This document shows positions 19,601-28,666 of a DNA stretch of 64,000 nt, in pieces. Position numbers and translations under genes: made by a program. The notes under the pieces were generated by a model. The model ran no database searches. It worked only from the letters and a program-made list of their open reading frames with translations, and was not told where the DNA came from. This DNA is from Bimastos eiseni (Eukaryota > Annelida > Clitellata > Crassiclitellata > Lumbricidae): assembly GCA_959347315.1 (NCBI GenBank), contig OY365810.1:18240358-18304357 (forward strand), given 5' to 3'. How positions within the stretch are numbered: position 1 is the stretch's first letter; the number at the start of each line of letters is the position of its first letter.

Positions 19601-21730
19601 GTACTGTTTTTAAAAATAAGCATGAAGCAACTTTGAAATTTGTCACTAATATTTTTTCTCTGAAAGACATTTGCTTAGTTTTTTGATTAATTTTTGACTG
19701 TTACTTTTGAAATTTGGATAGAATTTGTAGCAGCATTTTATTAATAAATCCTGATAATTTTACATGCATTTCTTAAAAACTAACATATTGACTACAGTTT
19801 TAAAAATGACAGTTGATGAATGTGTTGTTCGTGTGGCATATCCAGCAGAAATCCGTCATTGGTTTACTTGTTATGATAAATGCAAGCAACTTTTTCCAAT
19901 ATTTTCAAAAGCTGCTTTGACCAGTTTCTCGATAACTACTTGCCAATCCATAGACCATTGGTACAGTCTTCTTGTCAATGTCTTCCATATCATTTCGTTT
20001 GATCCAAAAACTGTATAACGCCACATTACAATACAACATTCAAAATTTTTTAAACACACCTTGAAGTAGCTTACTCTATATGATCAGGCCATGGTCACAA
20101 TTACAATATCTTGCAAATGGTAGAAGACTTGTCATGTATTTGCAGCTCTTGAGGTCAATTCATACATTAGTGCAATATAAATAAAACTCTGAAAATGTGA
20201 AAATCTGATTAAGACTCAGTCACATTTTTTCATTGCTCTTGAAAAACTGTAGCAATGTCTCTTAAGTTAAAGAGTGCATCACTTTGAATTGGGCTTAGAG
20301 GGCACTAGTAAAATGTTCAATTGCATGACAATGCTTAGTCTGTATCTTTCTGACCTTGTCTAGTCTTTATCTACTCTGTGGAATATTGGAAGAGCAACTA
20401 AAGATTTGTCTCTGCTTTACACTTTGCAGAGCTCAACTTTCAGCCATCGGATCCTGTCAAGGAGATCTGACGAAAGGTTGAGCAAAATGAGCGACTAATC
20501 TTGTTGAAAGTGAAGATGCTTTACATGTGGGAGGAGCACTTGAAGAAATGGGAAGCCAAACTTAAAGCTAAAGAGGACGCTTGCTTGTCGAAAAACAAAT
20601 GTCTTGATGTAAAGCTAGCCGGAAGTGGTGTCTTTGTACCAAAAAGTCAGCAACACAATCAACTGGGAATGTTTACTCTTGGTAACCCAGGGCAGTCCAT
20701 GTCGTCCAGGCTGACGTTACCTGTCAAAGGTATTCAAAGAAAAGGTACTGTCATGCATACGGCAGCCATATCAGGGGCTATACAGGGTTTTTCTCAGCTT
20801 GCAGCCATGTCAGAACTAATTCAGCAGCCAAAACAGCTAACGAGCTCTAATGCTAAAATAAATGGAAATGAACAATTCATATATTCACATGATGAAACTA
20901 TTTTGAGTTTAGACAAAGTAGGTAAAAGAAAGCAAGTTACTACAGTCGTGAATAGTGATTCTGGTTTAAGTGAAGAACTTTCACTTAAAAAAAGGAGAAT
21001 GGAATATGAATCACCAGTGAATGACAGAAAGTCATCCTCTAGGACTATGTTTGCCAAGCCACCAATCGTTAACAAATCTGCTTCATCAGGGGCTAGATTC
21101 CCAAATAATCCAGTTAAATGTGCACCTAACCAAGTTGGAAAATTTAGCTATGAATACAACCCATTGCGTCCTGTTTCTAATGATGCACATCCCACTGAAG
21201 ACATTGAATTGGAGAAGGCAGCTTTCATGCAAAACATTGCTGATTTCAGTGATGTCTCTGTGCAAACAAAAGGGTTGCAAGAGAGCGGAAAAGGTAAAAT
21301 CTTTCCTTCGTCAATTTCTATTCCATCTGTGGCTTATGTCTTGCCATCTGTTCCAAATGCTGAAAAACCAGCCAATGTCTCAGTTAACCAATCAACCGAT
21401 TCCAGCTTCTCTCCAGTTATGAGCTCTAGTAGTTGCTCTACACCTTATTCAATAGCAACGGAAGCAATTTCTGACTGTGAATCCGATGGTGAGCTGATCA
21501 TTAGTTCATTAAAAAGTGAAGATATGGATTCTGCTCAAACAGGAAAGAAGGAAGATAGCAAAACCAGCAAACAAACCAATTCGAATGAAAGTTCTAATAA
21601 TGAGGGGAAGATTTCTCCAGCGGTTGCTTTTGATTGTTCAGAAAAACATTCTTATTGTATTAATTCAGGAACCTGTTATATTTTGACTGCCAATCAAGAG
21701 AAGCCCATTCGTGCATCACCAAACCCATGA
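10379..21730 (+). CDS. IRF-family (interferon regulatory factor) gene, multi-exon, disrupted
   Basis: The first two coding exons encode an IRF DNA-binding domain, a helix-turn-helix that binds GAAA-type promoter sites in the nucleus. Five tryptophans sit at residues 17, 32, 44, 52 and 63; the spacing (15, 12, 8, 11) is close to that of vertebrate IRFs. The recognition helix reads TLFRCALNKAPDIEEV. Candidate downstream exons (12508-12608, 15281-15338, 16842-about 17300, 18117-18355, 19120-19272, 20430-21730) encode a low-complexity, serine-rich acidic protein with one coiled-coil stretch; I see no IRF-association domain. Exon joins 12608/15281, 15338/16842, 18355/19120 and 19272/20430 are phase-consistent. 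Joins 11452/12508 and 17xxx/18117 are not, so exons may be missing. A one-base frame break in exon 2 and an in-frame TGA at 20468-20470 indicate a pseudogene, an assembly error or a null allele. The domain call is strong; the full gene model is tentative. Confidence 0.65.
11271..11452 (+). CDS. IRF-like gene, second coding exon (C-terminal half of the DNA-binding domain) with frame break
   Basis: The acceptor GATGCAG ends at 11270; the donor AAG|GTGAGA is at 11453. Continuing in phase 0 the exon reads EWARNTGR, exactly the segment expected after the first exon and containing the fifth IRF tryptophan. The rest of the domain (GGSPDFAQLKTLFRCALNKA then PDIEEV, FKVYRV) is in a different frame. 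The shift must fall in the purine-rich stretch about 11294-11315 (GGTGGAAGACGAGGAGGAGG). The exon is 182 nt, one short of a multiple of three, so a single missing base accounts for it. An alternative acceptor at 11281 would keep one frame but would delete the conserved EWARNTG segment. Confidence 0.75.
11757..12350. mobile_element. Possible hAT-type remnant with TAGGGTTGCCAACC ends
   Basis: The left end TAGGGTTGCCAACCGTCCCG and the right end AGTTGGCAACCCC near 12345-12356 form short inverted ends. The element is internally rich in GTCCCGGA words. I do not see a clean target duplication. A two-unit tandem duplication of about 72 bp (12239-12357, units beginning AGT(G/A)GAAA(T/C)TGGGAAATG) overlaps the right end. 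Confidence 0.45.
12508..12608 (+). CDS. IRF-like gene, candidate exon 3
   Basis: The acceptor TTCTTTTAG ends at 12507; the donor GAG|GTATCA is at 12609. Only the phase-2 frame is open (SAVKNVTVVMSSGNKVKSSE then EEGSNFPLKLNKE); the other two frames stop. It joins the next exon in phase. It does not join exon 2 in phase, so either a small exon between 11453 and 12507 was missed or the gene is broken. Confidence 0.45.
12990..13660 (+). mobile_element. CR1/L2-like LINE, decayed 3' portion
   Basis: Frames on the plus strand show the C-terminal signature of CR1/L2-group non-LTR elements. These are an ILDQELSFAKCVNS region, IASRLDYCSTIYVGISRSRI, then DVLHWLSLPQCIAFRIASLV, APAYLQELCRP and a final GPTPWNGLPL. 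They are spread over two frames with a shift near 13222. The 3' end runs into a TTGATTAATTGATTGATG short repeat, typical of LINE tails. It lies in an intron of the IRF-like gene in the same orientation. Confidence 0.75.
13661..14639. other. Intron sequence, one LINE-tail-like stretch
   Basis: AT-rich intron. The stretch 14345-14580 (GTTCCATAGCAAAGGGCC and neighbours) resembles the 3' region of marine LINE elements but I could not confirm it by protein motifs. Confidence 0.35.
14640..15255 (+). mobile_element. CR1/L2-like LINE, decayed reverse transcriptase region
   Basis: Broken plus-strand frames show RPISNFTKISK near 14895, followed by a segment matching the RT palm around TGMACFFAVCFDLSGAVGIC (aligned to the usual DLSAAFD motif, decayed). 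NYQMLSSRLSESSGVSGTTL follows near 15135-15195, then a truncated end. Many indels and stops are present. The orientation matches the 12990-13660 fragment, but the RT lies downstream of the C-terminal piece, so these are two separate truncated copies. Confidence 0.6.
15281..15338 (+). CDS. IRF-like gene, candidate exon 4
   Basis: The acceptor CTTTTTTTAG ends at 15280; the donor ACTG|GTGAGT is at 15339. The exon reads NVLSDISNEDGEMTLKDDT, phase 0 to phase 1, and joins candidate exons 3 and 5 in frame. It is short and acidic with no domain. Confidence 0.55.
15490..16435. mobile_element. hAT-type element (outer), interrupted by a second element
   Basis: Begins CAGGGCCGTGCCGAGG and ends GTACACCCCTG. 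Flanking octamers GCTGCAAG (15482-15489) and ACCGCAAG (16436-16443) match at 6 of 8 positions, so the insertion is old. A younger element (15813-16218) sits inside it. No transposase frame is visible. Moderate confidence because only the ends support it. Confidence 0.5.
15813..16218. mobile_element. hAT-type MITE nested in an older element
   Basis: The 406-bp element starts TAGAGCTGCCGCGAGG and ends TAGCGGCAGCCCTA (inverted ends GCTGCCGC). It is flanked by GTTATCAC (15805-15812) and GTCATCAC (16219-16226), an 8-bp duplication with one change. Both halves carry repeated GAGTACT/CGAGTACT words near the ends. No coding sequence. Confidence 0.82.
16842..17300 (+). CDS. IRF-like gene, candidate exon 5 (3' end unresolved)
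   Basis: The acceptor TTGTTTCTAG ends at 16841. In the phase left by exon 4 the frame reads VRQVVPSDPGYTEHVDSSGK, then a serine/threonine-rich stretch with SLSDCSEGDDRSPTMTDWLV and LLQVPTSTEHVLQVASLFVE. The frame stays open to a stop at 17380. Donors CAG|GTGCCT and CAG|GTGGCT (about 17182 and 17215) are both phase 0. The following exon needs phase 2, so the true 3' end or an extra exon is unresolved. No known domain; it looks disordered. Confidence 0.5.
17381..18116. other. Intron with an AT palindrome
   Basis: AT-rich sequence. At 17876-17925 an alternating TATATA tract is arranged as an inverted repeat with GTATAC centres and CATTCGTATA/TATACGAATG flanks. No exon recognised. Confidence 0.5.
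18117..18355 (+). CDS. IRF-like gene, candidate exon 6
   Basis: The acceptor ATAAATAG ends at 18116 (a second possible acceptor, TTTCAG, ends at 18122; both keep the frame). The donor AAATCAG|GTCAAC is at 18356. The exon reads SSNYDDDLMVYVGETCASEH and continues to SAECHRSVDNEFKS. It joins exon 7 in phase (the last G plus AG makes glutamate). Serine/aspartate-rich start; no recognised domain. Confidence 0.5.
18356..19119. other. Intron, nothing recognised
   Basis: AT-rich intron without repeats or motifs I can name. Confidence 0.5.
19120..19272 (+). CDS. IRF-like gene, candidate exon 7
   Basis: The acceptor CTTTTGTAG ends at 19119; the donor GAAG|GTAACT is at 19273. It reads PIDFTKKDMNKECRTDAQLS, then SVTSSLFEQLIEGDSREKLM and NFIGEINNE. 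The 153 nt (2 + 150 + 1) fit both neighbours. Predicted helical, mixed charge; not an IRF-association domain as far as I can tell. Confidence 0.6.
19273..20429. other. Intron, nothing recognised
   Basis: AT-rich intron; short open frames without motifs. Confidence 0.5.
20430..21730 (+). CDS. IRF-like gene, last coding exon with in-frame TGA
   Basis: The acceptor CACTTTGCAG ends at 20429. In phase with exon 7 it reads ELNFQPSDPVKEI, meets TGA at 20468-20470, then continues open for 420 codons to the stop at 21728-21730. Just after the TGA comes a charged, coiled-coil-like stretch (RKVEQNERLILLKVK, then MWEEHLKKWEAKLKAKEDA). The remainder is low-complexity, rich in S, N, K and E, with a likely basic nuclear signal (LKKRRMEY near 20988) and acidic/serine patches (SDCESDGELIISS). 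A 420-codon open frame that is not maintained by homology to anything I know still argues that the exon was coding until recently. The terminator interrupts otherwise continuous coding. Confidence 0.65.
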
Positions 21731-21808
21731 GAATTAAAAAAATTTCAGGAGTGGCTAAAAGGGGTAACCAAGAATATTGTTAATGAGAAATCATCAAAAC
21801 CCACAGCA

Positions 21809-21940
21809 GATGATGTCACTGTTCGGTCGATTCTATTAAGCTGATGATGTCACTGTTCAGTCGATTCTATTAAGCTGATGATGTCCCTGTTCGGTCGATT
21901 CTATTAAGCTGACGATGTTGCTGTTCTTTTGATACTATTA
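21809..21940. repeat. 34-bp tandem repeat in the 3' flank of the IRF-like gene
   Basis: Three near-identical units (GATGATGTCACTGTTCGGTC and the following 14 bases) and a decayed fourth. It lies in what would be the 3' untranslated region. Confidence 0.93.
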
Positions 21941-21956
21941 TGTATGTACATAATAG

Positions 21957-22558
21957 TATACTCGACTATAAGTTGAGAAATTTAAGACTATTTCAGGACA
22001 GCGAAATAGGTCTTTCAACTTATACTCAAAAGACAAAATAATGGGGAGATTTTCGGATCGAATATTCAACATTCAACAGCAGATATCAAGCTATATATCT
22101 TGATTTCTGACAAAGGCGTGCATTGATATTGATCTGCCCATAGTAAAATAAATATTTTGCGGAGAAATCCGGCGAACTTCTTCGCCGAAAGTCAGCAGAT
22201 ATCGAGCTATACCTGTCGATTTATGACGGCCGCATGCAGTAATATTGATCTGCCCATAGTAAAATAAATATTTATTGGAGAAATCTGCCAAAAGACAGCA
22301 GATATCAGGCTATACCTCTTGATTTATGATGGCTGGATGCATTAATATTGATCGGCCCATAGTAAAATAAATATTTCGCGGAGAAATCAGCCGAACTTCG
22401 CCAAAAGACAGCAGATATCAAGCTATATCTCTCAATTATCACTCGTTTTTGATTTTACGGGTTCAACTTATGTTCGAGCCATATATTTTGGATGCTATTT
22501 TTTTCCAAAAATTGCACTTCGACTTGTACTTGAATCGACTTATAGTCGAGTATATACG
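21957..22558. mobile_element. TATACTCGACTATAAGT-ended MITE, copy 1, with internal satellite
   Basis: The left end TATACTCGACTATAAGT is inverted at the right end (ACTTATAGTCGAGTATA, then TACGG). The interior holds a tandem array at 22079-22440 of three to four units of 103-116 bp, each with GCAGATATC near its start and GCCCATAGTAAAATAAATAT in the middle. Related ends and inner flanks occur at 46765-47551 and 53485-54960. No transposase frame. Confidence 0.8.
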
Positions 22559-22860
22559 GTAATATGTAATGGAGCACTCATATAGCGCCACTCGAATCAG
22601 AAGAAAGTTTTCAAGCGCTTCCGGAAGGCAGCATAGGAGAGAGAGAGAGAGCAGCTCCTCCCAAAGAGGAAAGGGGAGGATGTTCGACCCACGTAGGCAA
22701 AGCTCTTGGATAGAGCGCGGCGGGGAACCACCAGAAGTCCATGGGCATAGGAATGAATGGAAAAACGGTGCAGATCCAAGGAGACATTTATGCATCAATG
22801 CAAGGGTCTTTAAACGAATGTGTTGAGGTGCAGGGAGCGAGTGAAGGGATTCATGAATGA
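22559..22860 (-). mobile_element. Decayed LINE 3' end
   Basis: Minus-strand frames show LRLKTLALMHKCLLGSAP-like and RKRLKTFFSDSS-like pieces and end in GGCGCTATATGAG. This matches the C-terminal end and GCGCTATATAA-type tail of CR1/L2-like LINEs. Several shifts are present; a short GAGA run interrupts it near 22637. Confidence 0.45.
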
Positions 22861-23609
22861 AGAGTATATATATATATATATATAATGTGACTAAATTTTG
22901 GAATTCCATCAATTAGTCATTAAACCAAAAGAACATTGGCAGAGTAGTTGATCAGAGGCTGTGATGAAATGGGCAACTTGTCTGTTTAGATGGATTGTTC
23001 ATTTTTAGTTCGGAAAATGTTGGGAGTATGACTGGTTGATTACTAAAGCATATCACTTTTACCTCTGCATTAGATACTTACATAGCAGTGTGCTATATGA
23101 AATTTGAGTTTGTTGTTAAGCTATAAAACCTGGAGGCAGAGGGTTATGATATATGCTTTCCTCTCTCTCCTGCAGCTGATAAAATAATGAATCCAAGACT
23201 AAAATAGCCGTTGCATGTGTTTATTTTATGCAGTACTGTATCATGTAATTTATTATCTCATGCCGCTATCAGGCTGTGTGTTTTCTATAAAATGCTACGT
23301 ATGACATATATAGCAGATCCATGCATTGCGTCATGTGAAAACAGGACTTTAATGTATTTCATAAAGCAATTCCGGTTCAAAGTTTGACAAAAGGCTGAGA
23401 ATAGAGTAGCATCTACCCAGCTTACTAGTTTATTTTACTGCCTCATCTATCCTGTGTTAAGGCCACCTGTGTAACCTCATCACCCTGTATTAAGTCTGCC
23501 TCATTTATTCATTGTTAAGGCTATCTAATCAATCCTGTGTTAAGGCCACTGGTCTGTGTAGCCTCATCACCTCCTATCAGCTTGTTTAACACAAGGTGAT
23601 GAGATTTTA
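22861..23609. other. Intergenic, nothing recognised
   Basis: AT-rich, with a short TA tract at 22865-22884 and a few imperfect repeats of AAGGCCACCTGTGT-like words near 23459-23600. Confidence 0.5.
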
Positions 23610-23954
23610 CCATTTGATTTTACCATAGGCTATTTATTTCATAAGCATCATATTTAACAGCTTAAATTTGTTAACTGTTATGAAGAAATAAAATACTAAC
23701 AACGCTTGCATAAAATTTTTTTTTAATGTTGCATAAAATTGATTAAGCAGGAATGTAGTTGTGATTGGGTTTACAGTTCTGATTTTAATATTCTGTAATG
23801 TGGACATCATAATTAGATAGTTACATTTGTGTACAATGCTGTACGTACATATTTTTCAATCGCCGAATTTTGAAATCTCCCTCCCCTCGCTGCATACGTA
23901 ATAGGTGGACGGGCCGTCCACCTATTACGTATGCAGCGAGGGGAGGGAGATTTC
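23610..23954 (-). mobile_element. GGGCCGTCCAC-ended MITE, reverse copy, ending in a perfect 41-bp palindrome
   Basis: Read on the minus strand it starts GGGCCGTCCACCTATTACGT and runs through the same interior as the plus copy at 25298-25772 (ATATGTACGTACA, TCAGAACTGTAAAC, TTAATCAATTTTATG, ACAAATTTAAGCTGTT). At its outer end the terminal 41 bases are duplicated as an exact inverted repeat: arms 23872-23912 and 23914-23954 around a single G. The far end is truncated near 23610. Confidence 0.82.
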
Positions 23955-25297
23955 TGTGCTGTTGGTTGACACATTACATGAAACCATAAAAGTTGGCAAG
24001 TACATGCCAAAAGTGAAATGAGATTTTTCTGATCAATGCAATTGTAAACAGGCAGAAATTTATTCAGGATTATGATAATACAATTTATGTAGAGCCATAG
24101 AATAACAGTCTGTGTTTAAAAAAATCTGAGTATACGATATCTTAAAGGGCAAGTCAGAGGTACAAAAACCAAGATTTTTTAAAATCAAGTGAGTTTTTTG
24201 GTTTTTAGTTTTCCTTTGGATATTGTCACAGCAGTTTTTTTATATACAGCATCAAACACAGCATGAAAAAGAGCTCCAACTCGTTTTTATAATTAATTTA
24301 TCTTGATTTCGGACTGAATAACACACAATTAATAATATAACAGTAATAATAGTAAATTGAATAAAACAATTTAAAAAAAAAAAAATTACATTTTTTTGTA
24401 TCATGGTTTTTTACGTAAAAAATAAATAACCAAAAAGCTGCATGTTTGCAGCCTATGACCTAATTAAAACCTATGTACTGTTAGAATTAAGAAGCTCATA
24501 TTAATATGACTGTCAACTCAAGATCATTGGGACTGCTAAACTCCGATTTCAAAAGTGACATTTATTTATGTCAAAAACACAAAAGAACTGTATAATCACA
24601 CTTCTGTTAAAAAAACTTTAAGTTTTGACTAAGACTTTTGTGTTGATGCTGTCAGTTAGCTGTTGGTCAGTGTTAAACATACTTGGTATGCAAAGTTCAA
24701 CAGCTGAATAAATGAATATATACTCTATCTGCAACAATGTTATTCTTAATGCAATTAAATACTTCCAGTATCTTTTATTTATGGCTGTTTTGAGCAAATC
24801 TTTGTGTTTCGGGACTTGTAACTCAATCCTTCGGGTCTTCCAAGGTTGGTGCCAGCTTAATTAAATTCATTCTAAACCATGCTCAACGAGTCTTAGCCAT
24901 TAGCTAACAATCATAAATAGTTGTAAGTGTGTGTGTGTGTGTGTAAAATACCACATATGCAATTATGCATACATACCTACATGGTGGTTGCCACTTAAAT
25001 TTTGCCATTGCAGTTTCACAGAGCAATTTCTTTACACTCTGAGCCTGATAATAACATCTGATAATCATGTGCTTTTAGAACCCAGAAATGAGCAATATTT
25101 CAATTTATTGCTTCTTACTATTTTGGTTTGAAGAATTTCTTTTATTTATTTCGATAATTAATTAGTTGAACGTTTGAGAATACATTTCCTCGGGTGCCTG
25201 TTACTGAACCTGAGAATACTTTTGTGTAATTTGCATCAATAAAATATCCTTTCAGCAATTCTTCAAATCTGTACATCATACGTGTTTTTTTATTAAG
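23955..25297. other. Intergenic, nothing recognised
   Basis: AT-rich sequence with homopolymer runs and a short GT tract near 24928-24945. No coding signal. Confidence 0.5.
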
Positions 25298-25772
25298 GGG
25301 CCGTCCACATATTACGTATGCAGCGAGGGGAGGGGGGTTTCAAATTTCGGCCATTTTGCATACGGGTGCGTATGTTGGAGGGGGTCCCAAAAATATGTAC
25401 GTACACAAATATAATTGTCTAATTATGAATATACAGAATATGAATATCAGAACTGTAAACCTAATCACAAACAATGTTACTGCTTAATCAATTTTATGTA
25501 ACATTAAAACGGTTTCAAATGCAAGCGTTGTTAGTGTTTTTAATTCTTCATAACTGTTAACAAATTTAAGCTGTTAAATATGATGCTTAACAAAAATAAA
25601 TGTCCTGTGGTAAAATCAATGTCTTATAGATGTTTTTAACTATTTAACATGTGCAATGCAGGGTAGAGTTCAAATGTATGCATGGGGAGGGGTCTACGAA
25701 ATGTATGCTGTGCAACAGGGGGTAGGGGGTCCGAAAATCCGATTTTTTTGTGTATGTAAAATGTGAATGGGC
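25298..25772 (+). mobile_element. GGGCCGTCCAC-ended MITE, plus copy
   Basis: Starts GGGGCCGTCCACATATTACG and ends with a diverged inverted counterpart (TACATTTT-like then GAATGGGCCAC on the plus strand). G-rich blocks (GGGGAGGGG, GGGGGTAGGGGG) lie inside each end. It is the same family as 23610-23954 in the opposite orientation. No transposase frame. Confidence 0.75.
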
Positions 25773-26393
25773 CACAACTAAAAAATAATGTCGATGACAC
25801 AATGGGTTAAAATTTTTACTCCAGGACACTTAGAACTCAAAATGCTGTCAGAATATGTTATGGCTTAAACCTGTAAACACAAGCAACTTCATATTATACC
25901 TGCTTACAATTGCTCTGGAATCAAGATCCAAACACCATGGAGGTAAATACATTGAGGTAATTATTTATCCCTCTGGTCCTGTGACGGTTTAAGGTGCCAT
26001 TAATATCCAAGATGTGCAACAATTTAATGAAATTGTTCTCAAAGCAGACAACTTTATTGCCATGAATGCACTAAAGACCAGTTACAGTTTATCTATTCAT
26101 GCAAGGAGTAAAACTTTTCCCAATTTGGTGTAATTGAATGGTATCCTAAACAAGTTAGTTTCTGAATTTTATTACTGCTACTGTATTCTCAAAACAGCAA
26201 AGTTGTTTATGTTGCGCTGTTGAACAGACTGGATTTCTAACGACTGTACTACATGTACTTCAGCTTTTGAATGCAACATGAAGTTAGAAGTTATTATGAT
26301 TATTTAAAAGACTTCAGTACAGAATACAGCAGCCATTATACATTATTAGACACTGGTGCAATAGAAGTTACCAAAACTGAAAAAAAATTACAG
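25773..26393. other. Intergenic, nothing recognised
   Basis: AT-rich unique-looking sequence. Confidence 0.5.
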
Positions 26394-26448
26394 AATATGA
26401 GTTACAGAATGGTCTAGCATGATGCTAGACCATTCTGTAACTCATATT
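26394..26448. repeat. Perfect 27-bp inverted repeat with one-base centre
   Basis: Arms 26394-26420 and 26422-26448 are exact reverse complements around a single G (the centre reads CTAGCATGATGCTAG). With essentially no loop it could form a cruciform in DNA, but it is not a typical hairpin RNA. No tandem relatives or element ends were found next to it. Confidence 0.95.
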
Positions 26449-27780
26449 CATATACAAGAACTCTCCATTACTTCAAGATGGTCTCTTAATGCCATTCAGC
26501 ACTCGTGAATAAGCTGGAGATCAGCATGTAGATTTAGAGTAGCACTTTATAAATGTGAAGATGATTCCAGTCAAATTCAATCATACACAACTGTACAGCT
26601 GGACATGACAGTGTCAAAGTAACCAAGCATATCCACATTGAGAAAAAGTACAAAGTCCAACATTTTCAGATGCCACGACACACTGAAGTCAAAGAAAAGG
26701 GCAATGAACTATTAAAACAATTTGCTCACAAGCTTTTATTACTGTACTATCAATAAATACATTCGAAATGTGTATGAATGCTTAAAATGCTTAAAATAGT
26801 CAATTTGCTTATGATAGAACAAAGTTAAATGTATTCTTTTTAAATACATTTCAGTTTACAATGCTTCATGAAACCATGACTCTGGTATAATTCTGTGCAA
26901 ATAATTTCAAAATTTTCATTTCTCCTCGATATTTCTCCTCGATATGCACTCCAACACCAACACCGAATTCTTGAAATTTTCAAAACAACTTGTCTCTGAC
27001 ATTCCACAACTGGTGTTCATAATTTGTATCCACACGAATCAGTCACTTTAATCATTAGTACAACTTTTGAATAACAAGAATCTGAGATGAAAATTAAATC
27101 CCATAAGAATGAAACCATGTTACATCATCTGCTGATTAAAAACAGATCACTACAACTTATTTGAAATAATATATGTACATGTACAGACAGAAGTGCGTTT
27201 ATAAGTACCAAACAAGAGCATTGCCCGTTTCAGTCTACATGATGTTCAAGCCATCAGGAATAAAGAGTAAACTAATAAGCAAACAATGCTTGGAAAAGTA
27301 GAAGTCACCACTTGAGCGCTCACACAGACACAAAAGTCTAGCCGATGGATTCCCATCTCGAGCCAATAATAATCGAAATCACTGTCAGAGGGGAATAAAA
27401 TTGGAAAATCAAATCACAAATGAGGAGGCCCACAACACCAAATGGTCTCTGCATCTTGTAGGCATACATGCACAAAATATCAACTCATTTGTTGAACTGT
27501 ACTCCAGTAGTAAGCTTATTTGCACTCGAGTAATATATTAAGCTCTAGTTGAAACAAATTTGCTAAATTACGTCAATATGGAGCTGGCCATTTCTGTACT
27601 GTGTTGTACAAATGTTCAGTAAAAGAGGTTGAACCACACAACATCTGGCACCAGAGAATATGTACCTACTAAAGGCCACACTCTTCCAAGTGTCTGATTC
27701 ATAGACCTCACTCAGTCAATACACTCTCATCATCAGCACATACAAAAGCACTGTGCAATTGTACATTCATTCATAACGAA
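26449..27780. other. Intergenic, nothing recognised
   Basis: AT-rich sequence lying downstream (on the minus strand) of TOP1. A long 3' untranslated region of TOP1 could extend this far but I see no proof. Confidence 0.4.
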
Positions 27781-27781
27781 G

Positions 27782-27846
<65 letters not shown>
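27781..27846. repeat. (TA)n microsatellite
   Basis: About 64 bp of perfect TA repeats. Confidence 0.98.
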
Positions 27847-27849
<3 letters not shown>

Positions 27850-27966
27850 CCCTCTTCAAGGTTACAACACAAGAGTTCTCCCAACCCTGGCTAAAAAGGA
27901 CAGCCTTGATTAAAGCTGTAATAAAACACATGTCCATCAATCATCAAGGTTCCTAATGGAATCACA

Positions 27967-28036
27967 TTAACCCTTTAATGACCAGCGTTATTGATTATGC
28001 CATACATTTTACTACGTGCTGGTCGTTAAGGGTTAA
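27967..28036. repeat. 70-bp palindromic repeat
   Basis: The ends TTAACCCTTTAATGACCAGC and GCTGGTCGTTAAGGGTTAA are near-perfect inverted repeats with a 31-base middle that includes CCATACATTTTA. A decayed relative containing CCCATACATTTTAGAAC and CTCGTCGTTAAAGGATTAA is at about 39526-39596, so this is a small dispersed palindromic family. Confidence 0.75.
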
Positions 28037-28666
28037 ACCACACTATCTAAGTAAGCTACAATGAATGCTTTTACCATGATTCTTCAGCCAACAGTCATGA
28101 AATCAAGTGTCATGTATGCACACAGGACACTTCCATGCCATGCCTGTTAAATACTGCCAAATAACATGTCCAGTTAATCTTTAAAACATTTGCAACATAA
28201 TGCTTAGACCTGACAGTCAATCAGAAGGGCAGAAAATGCCTTAGCTCCAATTGCGTTCTATAGCTCTATTGGCTAAAATGAGCATACTAACAGGCCCGGT
28301 TCAAGACATTTGGCGGCCCTACACAAAGCTACATCCGACCCATATTATACCAGTCATAATTTTTTTTTTCTTTACAATCAACAATTCTGGTAGCCTGGTA
28401 ATTCTTTATAGAATTTTAAATTAATAAATGGTCTGACTGAAGCGGCTCTGTCTGGAATGACTGCTGTGAATCATTCAACATGAAATCTAAGCAGAGAGAT
28501 TTCTTGAACATTTATTGACCTCCAGTGGCAGTCATTTGCTTAAGCAAATCATAAATTCATTTAATCCACGATCAACCATTAACTCTTGCTCGATACCAAC
28601 CAGTTTTTAAACTATGTACACTAAATCCATCCATTGCCGATGGTGAACGCCAGTACATCAAAACTA
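28037..28666. other. Intergenic, one possible transposon end
   Basis: CAGGCCCGGTTCAAGACATT at 28291 resembles the end of a CAGGGCCGGC-type hAT element, but I found no matching second end. Otherwise nothing is recognised. Confidence 0.35.

Noticed and set aside
20468..20470. Selenocysteine codon at the in-frame TGA
   Set aside because: IRF proteins are not selenoproteins, the context is a charged helix without a redox motif, and I could not identify a SECIS-like element downstream.
16842..21730. IRF-association domain or SMAD-like fold in the later exons of the IRF-like gene
   Set aside because: I compared the visible stretches with the general pattern of that domain and found no convincing match; absence is not proven without a profile search.
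28291..28340. CAGGCCCGG-type hAT terminus
   Set aside because: Only one end is visible; without a second end or duplication it cannot be called.
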